A stretch of 6,212 bases of DNA from Prevotellaceae bacterium. GTDB taxonomy: Bacteria; Bacteroidota; Bacteroidia; Bacteroidales; Bacteroidaceae. The notes under the pieces are model-generated. The model searched no databases. It was given only the letters and a program-made list of their open reading frames with translations, and was not told the DNA's origin. A program made the position numbers and the translations under genes. The DNA lies in contig JAJPYW010000090.1 of assembly GCA_021204715.1 (NCBI GenBank), positions 1 through 6,212 of the forward strand, read 5' to 3'. Positions within the stretch are counted from its first letter, which is position 1, and each line of letters begins with the position of its first letter. This document shows, piece by piece, positions 1 to 5,549 of this stretch.

Positions 1-609
1 GTGCATGTAATCGCCGAGGAGGCCGCCCGCTTGGGAGTAGGGTTCTTGACATTGTACACCTTCTCCACGGAAAACTGGAACCGTCCCCAAGAGGAGGTCG
101 AGGCGCTTATGTCGCTTCTTTTCGATTCCATCGAAGAGGAGACTTTCATGAAGAACAACATCCGCTTCCGCATCATCGGCGAAGAGGCCAAGCTGCCCCG
201 GCCTGTGCAGGAGCGGCTCGACTTGTGTGTGGCCCACACCACGGGGAACACGGGCATGTGCTTGGTATTGGCTTTGAGCTACTCCTCGCGTTGGGAGATT
301 ACCGAGGCCGCGAGGCAGATAGCCCGCTTGGTCAAGCAGGGACAGTTGGAGCCCGAAGCGGTTGACAGCGGCTTGGTGGCCGCCCATCTCTCCACTTCAT
401 TCATGCCCGACCCCGACTTGCTTATCCGCACGGGCGGCGAGGTGCGCCTTAGCAACTACCTGCTTTGGCAATGCGCCTATTCCGAGCTCTATTTTTGTGA
501 CACTTACTGGCCCGACTTCCGGGTGGAGGAGTTTCATAAAGCCATCTTGAGCTACCAGACGCGGGAAAGGCGGTACGGAAAGACCAGTGAACAAGTCAGT
601 GAGAACTAA
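1..609 (+). CDS. uppS: Undecaprenyl diphosphate synthase (isoprenyl transferase), 5'-truncated by window edge
   Basis: This cis-prenyltransferase adds isopentenyl diphosphate units to farnesyl diphosphate at the cytoplasmic membrane, giving the C55 carrier used for peptidoglycan and surface glycans. The visible part has the family motif FSTENWNRP (visible residues 21-29), the RTGGE diphosphate/Mg2+-binding motif (143-147) followed by R149 and SNYLLWQ, the WPDF motif (170-173), and a basic RERRYG tail. The GTG at position 1 is probably an internal valine. By alignment from memory with E. coli UppS, roughly 45-50 N-terminal residues are missing, including the DGNGRW motif with the catalytic aspartate. 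The usual NYGGRW segment reads SYSSRW here, which I recall as common in Bacteroidota. The stop is TAA at 607-609, and bamA starts 19 bp downstream, so the two are probably co-transcribed. The family assignment is secure; only the 5' end is unseen. Confidence 0.95.
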   Translation: MHVIAEEAARLGVGFLTLYTFSTENWNRPQEEVEALMSLLFDSIEEETFMKNNIRFRIIGEEAKLPRPVQERLDLCVAHTTGNTGMCLVLALSYSSRWEITEAARQIARLVKQGQLEPEAVDSGLVAAHLSTSFMPDPDLLIRTGGEVRLSNYLLWQCAYSELYFCDTYWPDFRVEEFHKAILSYQTRERRYGKTSEQVSEN

Positions 610-628
610 ATATATTTAGGTAAGATAA

Positions 629-3274
629 ATGCAATATCGTACATTCTCCATATTCGTCACGTTGGCAGTCCTGCTTTTGGCGGCAGGGCCGGCGGCGGCG
701 CAAGAGGTAAACGAAACTATCCAGCAGGACGAGTCTGAAAAGCCGGTCATCCTCTATTCGGGAACGCCCAAAAAATATGAGATAGCCGACATCAAGGTGG
801 AAGGCGCCCAGAATTACGAGGATTATGTAATCATCGGCTTGTCCGGCCTCTCCGTGGGCGAGACCATCACCGTGCCGGGCAACGAGATTACCGACGCCTG
901 CCGGCGCTACTGGCGGCACGGACTCTTCTCTGACGTGCGCGTCACCGCCGACAAGATAGAAGGCGACAAGATATGGCTCACCATCCACTTGGCCATGCGT
1001 CCGCGCGTGAGCGACATCTCCTACCACGGCGTGAAGAAGTCCGAGCGCGAGGACTTGGAGGCCCGCGTGGGGCTTATCAAGGGCAGCCAAGTGACGCCCA
1101 ACTTGATAGACCGCGCCAAGACCTTGATTAAGCGTTACTTCGACGACAAGGGCTTCAAGAACGCCGACATCCTCATCACCCAGAAGGACGACCCCGACAA
1201 CGACAACCAAGTGCTGGTGGACATCAACGTGGACAAAAAAGAGAAGGTGAAGATTCACAAGATTACCTTCGAGGGCAACTATGCCGTGTCCGACAAGAAA
1301 CTCAACAAGGTGATGAAGAAAACCAACGAGCGCCGCAAGCTGCTCAACATGTTCCGCACCAAGAAGTTCGTTAACGAGCATTACGAGGAGGACAAGCAGA
1401 ACATCATCGACAAGTACAACGAGTTGGGTTACCGCGACGCCATGATTGTGGTGGACAGCGTGAGCTCATACAACGAGCGCACCGTCGACATCTATATACA
1501 GGTGGAGGAAGGCCAGAAGTACTACCTGCGCAACGTCTCTTGGGTGGGCAACACGCTCTATCCTTCCGAGCAGTTGGACTACCTGCTGCGCATGAAGAAG
1601 GGCGACGTCTACAACCAGAAGCTCTTGGACAAGCGTCTGAATTCCGACGACGACGCCATAGGCAACCTTTATTACAACAACGGCTACCTGTTCTATTCGC
1701 TCGACCCGGTGGAAGTGAACATCGTGGGCGACTCCATCGACTTGGAGATGCGCATCTATGAAGGGCGGCAGGCCACCATCAACAAAATCAGCATCAACGG
1801 CAACGACCGCTTGTACGAGAACGTCGTCCGCCGCGAGCTGCGCACGCGCCCGGGCGAGCTTTTCAGCAAGGAAGACTTGATGCGGTCCATGCGCGAAATA
1901 CAGCAGATGGGGCATTTCGACCCGGAGCAAATCAAGCCCGACATACAGCCCAAGCCCGAGGACGGCACGGTGGACATAACCTACGACCTTGTATCCAAAG
2001 CCAACGACCAAGTGGAGTTCTCGGCCGGTTGGGGGCAGACGGGTATCATCGGCAAGCTGAGCTTGAAGTTCACCAACTTCTCTGTGGCCAACTTGCTGCA
2101 TCCGGGCGAGAACTACCGCGGCATCCTGCCGCAAGGCGACGGCCAGACGCTCACCTTGAGCGGCCAGACCAACGCCCGCTACTACCAGTCGTACAGCGTG
2201 TCGTTCTACGACCCTTGGTTCGGCGGCAAGCGGCCCAACGCCTTCTCGGTATCGGCCTTCTATTCGCGCCAGACGGACATGAGCAGCCGCTACTACAACT
2301 CCAACTATTACAACAACTATTACAACAGTTATTACAGCAGCCTCTACGGCAGCGGCATGTACAACTACGGAAGCTACAACTACAAGGACTATTACGACAC
2401 GAGCAAGTCTATCCAGATGTGGGGCTTTTCGCTGATGTTCGGCAAGCGGTTGCGCTGGCCCGACGACTATTTCCAAATCACCGCCGAGCTCTCTTACCAG
2501 CGCTACGTGATGCACGACTGGCGTTACTTCCTTGTGACCAACGGCAAGTGCAACAACTTGAGCCTCAACCTGACGCTGTCGCGCTCCTCTTCCGACAGCC
2601 CCATCTATCCCCGTCAAGGTTCCGACATATCGCTTTCGGTACAGCTCACGCCGCCATACTCGCTTGTCGACGGCAAGAATTACTCCAGCTACAGTTCCAC
2701 CGACCAGAACGACATGAACAGGATGCACAAGTGGATAGAGTACCACAAATGGAAATTCCAATCGAAATTCTATATTCCGTTGATGGACCCCGTGACCGTC
2801 ACCCGCACGCCGGTGTTGATGGCGCGTGTGGAGTTCGGCTTATTAGGCCACTACAACAAGCATAAGAAATCGCCCTTCGAGACCTTCGACGTGGGCGGCG
2901 ACGGCATGACCGGCTACTCCACCTACGCCACCGAGAGCATCGCCTTGCGCGGATACGAGAACAGCGCCTTGACGCCCTACGGCTACGAAGGTTACGCCTA
3001 CACCCGCATGGGCCTTGAGTTGCGCTACCCCGTCATGTTGGAGACCAGCACCAGTATCTATGCCTTGGCCTTCGTCGAGGGCGGCAACGCCTGGCAGCAC
3101 ACGAGCCGCTTCAATCCCTTCGACTTGAAGCGTTCCGCCGGTGTGGGCGTGCGCATCTTCCTGCCCATGATCGGCATGATGGGTATCGACTGGGGCTACG
3201 GCTTTGACAAGGTGTTCGGCTCGTCGAGCTATGGCGGCAGCCAGTTCCACTTCATCTTGGGACAAGAATTCTAA
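629..3274 (+). CDS. bamA: Outer membrane protein assembly factor BamA (Omp85 family)
   Basis: BamA is the core of the BAM complex and folds and inserts beta-barrel proteins into the outer membrane. The 881-residue product begins with a signal peptide (hydrophobic core about 6-20, likely cut after AAA at 22-24). Five POTRA-like repeats follow, roughly 50-125, 126-203, 206-297, 299-380 and 382-457, several opening with the typical beta strand and G-N turn (for example FEGNYAV at 214-220, INGNDRL at 389-395). The barrel spans about 460-881. It carries the Omp85 loop-6 motif as LRGY (R774, G775, Y776) and ends in the terminal aromatic expected of barrel proteins (last residue Phe881). It is longer than E. 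coli BamA (about 810), partly through a tyrosine-rich insertion at 555-590. The ATG at 629 is preceded by A/T-rich sequence without a clear Shine-Dalgarno, as usual in Bacteroidota. The downstream chaperone genes fit its role. Confidence 0.96.
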   Translation: MQYRTFSIFVTLAVLLLAAGPAAAQEVNETIQQDESEKPVILYSGTPKKYEIADIKVEGAQNYEDYVIIGLSGLSVGETITVPGNEITDACRRYWRHGLFSDVRVTADKIEGDKIWLTIHLAMRPRVSDISYHGVKKSEREDLEARVGLIKGSQVTPNLIDRAKTLIKRYFDDKGFKNADILITQKDDPDNDNQVLVDINVDKKEKVKIHKITFEGNYAVSDKKLNKVMKKTNERRKLLNMFRTKKFVNEHYEEDKQNIIDKYNELGYRDAMIVVDSVSSYNERTVDIYIQVEEGQKYYLRNVSWVGNTLYPSEQLDYLLRMKKGDVYNQKLLDKRLNSDDDAIGNLYYNNGYLFYSLDPVEVNIVGDSIDLEMRIYEGRQATINKISINGNDRLYENVVRRELRTRPGELFSKEDLMRSMREIQQMGHFDPEQIKPDIQPKPEDGTVDITYDLVSKANDQVEFSAGWGQTGIIGKLSLKFTNFSVANLLHPGENYRGILPQGDGQTLTLSGQTNARYYQSYSVSFYDPWFGGKRPNAFSVSAFYSRQTDMSSRYYNSNYYNNYYNSYYSSLYGSGMYNYGSYNYKDYYDTSKSIQMWGFSLMFGKRLRWPDDYFQITAELSYQRYVMHDWRYFLVTNGKCNNLSLNLTLSRSSSDSPIYPRQGSDISLSVQLTPPYSLVDGKNYSSYSSTDQNDMNRMHKWIEYHKWKFQSKFYIPLMDPVTVTRTPVLMARVEFGLLGHYNKHKKSPFETFDVGGDGMTGYSTYATESIALRGYENSALTPYGYEGYAYTRMGLELRYPVMLETSTSIYALAFVEGGNAWQHTSRFNPFDLKRSAGVGVRIFLPMIGMMGIDWGYGFDKVFGSSSYGGSQFHFILGQEF
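2291..2398 (+). repeat. Tyrosine/asparagine-rich low-complexity tract inside bamA
   Basis: Codons 555-590 of bamA are dominated by TAC/TAT and AAC, encoding 15 tyrosines in 36 residues, mostly as YY pairs separated by N or S and then spaced by glycine and serine. At the DNA level this is an imperfect array of TATTACAAC-like units (for example 2306-2314 and 2318-2326). It lies in the barrel domain between strand-like segments ending near SAFYSRQ and starting near MWGFSLMFG, so it is probably an extracellular loop. That placement is inferred from strand alternation, not shown. I recall similar Tyr-rich stretches in other Bacteroidales BamA proteins, so it may be a clade feature of varying length. 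Confidence 0.8.
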
Positions 3275-3297
3275 ACACGTTAAACTTTAAGACCGTT

Positions 3298-3813
3298 ATG
3301 AAAAAGATTATTTTCATGCTGATTGCCTTTCTTGCCGCAGGCATGGGGGCGCGCGCACAACAGTTCGCCTTGATTGATACCGAGTACATCTTGGCGCGTA
3401 TTCCCGCTTACCAAAGTGCCAACGAGCAGTTGGAACAATCCTCCAAGAAGTGGCAGAAAGAGGTGGACGAGGCTACCCGGGCGGCCAAGGCGCTTTACGA
3501 CGATTACCAAGCTACCGCCAAGGACCTCACCGATGAGGAGCGCGCCCTCAAAGAAGAAGACATCGTGGCCAAGGAGAAGGCCGCTTCCGAGTTGCGCCGC
3601 GACTACTTCGGTCCCCAAGGCGAGATGTACAAGCTGCAGGAGAGCCTCATGCAACCCATACAGAACGACATCTACGAGGCTGTCAAGGCCATATCATTGG
3701 AAGCGGGGTATGCCGCCGTGGTGGACCGCGCGTCGGCCACGAGCGTTATTTTCGCCTCGCCCGAAATCGATATAAGCAACGAAGTATTAATAAGATTAGG
3801 ATATTCAAATTAA
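3298..3813 (+). CDS. Periplasmic chaperone, Skp/OmpH family (first copy)
   Basis: The 171-residue product is a predicted periplasmic chaperone that would hold unfolded outer-membrane proteins and pass them to BamA. It starts with a signal peptide (MKK, hydrophobic core about 4-16, likely cleavage after ARA at 18-20, giving mature QQFALID). The order is that of the OmpH/Skp family: a short beta segment (FALIDTEYIL, 23-32), a long charged helical arm (about 38-130) rich in K, E, A and Q, and a returning beta segment (AAVVDRASATSVIFA, 139-153) followed by the C-terminal DISNEVLIRLGY motif (158-169). The length is close to E. coli Skp (161). It begins 23 bp after the bamA stop, so translation from the bamA transcript is likely. 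The helices are acidic/basic mixed with few hydrophobic heptads, fitting a Skp-like tentacle. The exact substrate range is unknown. Confidence 0.92.
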   Translation: MKKIIFMLIAFLAAGMGARAQQFALIDTEYILARIPAYQSANEQLEQSSKKWQKEVDEATRAAKALYDDYQATAKDLTDEERALKEEDIVAKEKAASELRRDYFGPQGEMYKLQESLMQPIQNDIYEAVKAISLEAGYAAVVDRASATSVIFASPEIDISNEVLIRLGYSN

Positions 3814-3826
3814 TTTCATACATTTG
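3796..3826 (+). promoter_or_regulatory. Candidate Bacteroidota-type promoter for the second ompH/skp gene
   Basis: TACATTTG at 3819-3826 matches the Bacteroides -7 consensus TAnnTTTG in full and is followed by CA, as often seen. TTAG at 3796-3799 lies 19 bases upstream and matches the -33 TTTG box at three of four positions. Transcription would start near 3832, leaving a leader of about 40 nt with an A-rich stretch before the ATG at 3873. The upstream box lies inside the 3' end of the first ompH gene. The match is by eye only, with no expression evidence. Confidence 0.55.
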
Positions 3827-3872
3827 CACGGTCATTCCGTATAAGGACAATCATTAAAAAAACAATAGTATT

Positions 3873-4379
3873 ATGCTGAAGAAAACCGCAATCGTCGCCA
3901 TCTTGACCCTGCTCCCGATAGGAGCCATGGCGCAAACCAAATTCGCCCACATGAACTCCCAGGACGTCATTGTCGTCATGCCGGAGTATACGAAGGCCCA
4001 GGCCGACCTTGAAGCCATGTCCAAAGAGTACCAGACAGAGATGCAGCGCACCCAAGACGAATTCAACAAGAAGTACCAAGAGTACTTGGCACAGGCCGAC
4101 TCCCTGCCCAAGAACATCGCCGAAAGGCGCCAGAAGGAGCTGCAGGACATGGCCCAGCGCCAAGAGCAGTTCCAGCAGGAGGCCTACCAGTCCATGCAGA
4201 AAGCCCAGCAGGACGCCATGACTCCCATCTACGAGAAGCTTGACAACGCCATCCAAGCCGTGGGCAAAGCCGAGGGTGTAATCTACATCTTCGACCAAGC
4301 GCGCACGCCCATACCTTACGTAGGCAGCCAGAGCGTGGACGTCACCGAGAAGGTAAAGGCCCAGTTGGGAATCAAATAA
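3873..4379 (+). CDS. Periplasmic chaperone, Skp/OmpH family (second copy)
   Basis: This 168-residue protein is a second Skp/OmpH-like chaperone, diverged from its upstream neighbour. A signal peptide (MLKK, hydrophobic core about 5-18, likely cut after AMA at 18-20) precedes a beta segment (KFAHMNSQDVIVVMP, 23-37) and a long helical arm (about 40-132). The arm is markedly glutamine-rich (QRQEQFQQEAYQSMQKAQQ within 95-113). A closing beta segment (GVIYIFDQA, 135-143) and a C-terminal VTEKVKAQLGI helix (157-167) complete the fold. Compared with the first copy it has more Gln and Met in the arm and lacks the DRASATSVIF signature, which suggests an old duplication with specialised clients. The 59-bp gap before it contains a promoter-like element, and a terminator hairpin lies about 95 bp after its stop, so it is probably the last gene of the envelope block. 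Family assignment is strong; functional difference from the first copy is inference. Confidence 0.92.
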   Translation: MLKKTAIVAILTLLPIGAMAQTKFAHMNSQDVIVVMPEYTKAQADLEAMSKEYQTEMQRTQDEFNKKYQEYLAQADSLPKNIAERRQKELQDMAQRQEQFQQEAYQSMQKAQQDAMTPIYEKLDNAIQAVGKAEGVIYIFDQARTPIPYVGSQSVDVTEKVKAQLGIK

Positions 4380-4473
4380 CAGCGTGTCCCGCTTGCGCCG
4401 CCACAAGTGAACGAGGGGGATTCCCGTCTCTTTCCGCACGTGGGGCAGGCCGTATATGTGATAAATAAAATAA

Positions 4474-4500
4474 AAGGGAGACTTGGTCTCCCTTGATTTT
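4474..4500 (+). terminator. Intrinsic-type terminator after the uppS-bamA-ompH block
   Basis: AAGGGAGAC (4474-4482) and GTCTCCCTT (4486-4494) form a perfect 9-bp stem with a three-base TTG loop, followed by GATTTT (4495-4500). The preceding A-rich stretch (4464-4475) could extend the pairing with the T run. It sits 94 bp after the second ompH stop and 73 bp before the next start. The T tract is short, so efficiency is uncertain. Confidence 0.72.
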
Positions 4501-4513
4501 GTAGATGCGTTTG
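4483..4513 (+). promoter_or_regulatory. Weak candidate promoter for the threonine dehydrogenase gene
   Basis: TGCGTTTG at 4506-4513 matches the Bacteroides -7 consensus TAnnTTTG except for G in place of A at position two. A TTG at 4483-4485, within the terminator loop, lies 20 bases upstream where a -33 box would be expected. Transcription would start near 4520, inside the adjacent palindrome. One core mismatch and the overlap with the terminator make this tentative, but I see no better candidate in 4380-4573. Confidence 0.25.
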
Positions 4514-4517
4514 CTGA

Positions 4518-4531
4518 ACCGCCCGGGCGGT
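4518..4531. repeat. Perfect 14-bp GC-rich palindrome upstream of the dehydrogenase gene
   Basis: ACCGCCCGGGCGGT at 4518-4531 equals its own reverse complement. It has no T tract after it and no natural loop, so it looks less like a terminator than a two-fold symmetric protein-binding site or a short hairpin in the leader of the next gene. It lies 42 bp before the ATG at 4574. No regulator gene is visible nearby, so any operator role is inference. Confidence 0.5.
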
Positions 4532-4573
4532 AATTCTCATCCTGCATTGACGTAAATCATTAATGAGGGTTAT

Positions 4574-5536
4574 ATGAAAAATATATTGGTAATAGGTTCT
4601 ACCGGACAGATTGGCTCGGAACTTACGTTGGAGTTGCGCAAGCGCTATGGTGTGGAACATGTAGTGGCGGGATATATACCCAGTGCTATGCCCCAAGGCG
4701 AGTTGCAAGCCGGGCCGTCGGCCATCGCCGACGTGACCGACCGCCAGTCCATCGAAGTAGTGGCGCGGCAGTTCAAGATAGACACCATCTACAACTTGGC
4801 CGCCCTGTTGTCGGTTGTGGCCGAGAGCCGTCCGGCCATGGCGTGGAAAGTGGGTATCGACGGCTTGTGGAATGTGTTGGAGGTGGCCCGCGAGTACGGT
4901 TGCGCCGTGTTCACCCCCAGTTCCATCGGCTCTTTCGGCATGGAGACGCCCCATGTGAAGACGCCGCAAGACACCATTCAGCGTCCCCGCACCATGTATG
5001 GCGTGACCAAGGTCACCACCGAGCTGCTCAGCGACTATTACTTTGTGAAATACGGGGTTGACACCCGCGCGGTGCGCTTCCCCGGCATCATCTCCAACGT
5101 CACCCACCCGGGCGGCGGCACCACCGATTACGCGGTGGAGATATTCTACGCGGCCGTGAAAGGCGAGAAGTTCGTATGCCCCATCAAGGCGGGCACTTAC
5201 ATGGACATGATGTACATGCCCGACGCCATGCATGCGGCCATCTCCCTAATGGAAGCCGACCCCAAGCGGCTCGTGCACCGCAACGCCTTCAACATCGCCT
5301 CGATGAGCTTCGACCCCGAAGGCGTGTACCAAGCCATCAAGAAACACCTGCCCGAATTTGAGATGACCTACGAGGTAGACCCCTTGAAACAAGCCATCGC
5401 CGACAGCTGGCCCGACTGCTTGGACGACAGCTGCGCCCGCCGCGAGTGGGACTGGATGCCCCGTTACGACTTGGAATCGATGACGGTGGACATGCTTGAA
5501 AAGCTGCGCGTCAAGTTGCAAAAAAAAGTAATGTAG
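4574..5536 (+). CDS. SDR-type L-threonine 3-dehydrogenase (NAD-dependent epimerase/dehydratase family)
   Basis: This protein is predicted to oxidise L-threonine with NAD+ to 2-amino-3-oxobutanoate in the cytoplasm. That product is normally cleaved by glycine C-acetyltransferase (Kbl) to glycine and acetyl-CoA, or decarboxylates to aminoacetone. The 320 residues show an extended-SDR Rossmann fold: GSTGQIG at 8-14 (GxxGxxG), the acidic ADVTD at 52-56, YNLAALLS at 73-80, serines 116-117 in TPSSIGSFG, and the Y142-x3-K146 catalytic pair in MYGVTK. The features that separate threonine dehydrogenase from sugar epimerases are GGTTDYAVEIFY (181-192), MYMPDA (213-218), SMSFDP (243-248), YEVDPLKQAIADSWP (266-280) and LDDSCARREWDW (283-294). 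It is unrelated to the zinc-dependent Tdh of E. coli. No kbl gene is in the window. The start is the ATG at 4574, placed so the Rossmann strand begins at residue 3. A generic NAD-sugar epimerase is the alternative, but I consider it unlikely. Confidence 0.88.
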   Translation: MKNILVIGSTGQIGSELTLELRKRYGVEHVVAGYIPSAMPQGELQAGPSAIADVTDRQSIEVVARQFKIDTIYNLAALLSVVAESRPAMAWKVGIDGLWNVLEVAREYGCAVFTPSSIGSFGMETPHVKTPQDTIQRPRTMYGVTKVTTELLSDYYFVKYGVDTRAVRFPGIISNVTHPGGGTTDYAVEIFYAAVKGEKFVCPIKAGTYMDMMYMPDAMHAAISLMEADPKRLVHRNAFNIASMSFDPEGVYQAIKKHLPEFEMTYEVDPLKQAIADSWPDCLDDSCARREWDWMPRYDLESMTVDMLEKLRVKLQKKVM

Positions 5537-5549
5537 TTCCCATGCGAAG

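Noticed and set aside
1..609. uppS beginning with GTG and lacking the DGNGRW motif, as if naturally N-terminally truncated
   Set aside because: The first codon aligns with an internal residue of the family, and the frame is open at the window edge, so the truncation comes from the window rather than the gene.
1466..2761. A long reverse-strand open frame (431 codons) opposite bamA, and similar reverse frames at 596-1381, 2843-3265, 3816-4547, 4316-5233 and 5568-6206
   Set aside because: They lie opposite clearly functional genes, have low-complexity Val/His/Leu/Ala-rich translations with no recognisable domain, and are expected where GC-rich codon use on the + strand leaves few reverse stops.
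2029..2865. A 278-codon forward frame inside bamA in another frame
   Set aside because: Its translation is a Leu/Arg/Gln-rich shadow of the bamA codons and shows no domain, while the bamA frame here has clear barrel features.
3275..3297. A promoter between bamA and the first ompH gene
   Set aside because: The 23-bp gap has an A/T-rich stretch but no TAnnTTTG box, and the spacing fits simple co-transcription.
4434..4445. Imperfect inverted repeat CCGCACGTGGGG in the gap after the second ompH gene
   Set aside because: It has a mismatch in a short stem, lies in GC-rich sequence where such matches are common, and has no T tract or neighbouring promoter element.
4380..4573. A possible small RNA or tRNA in the intergenic region
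   Set aside because: I find no cloverleaf, no CCA end and no stable structure other than the terminator hairpin and the short palindrome.
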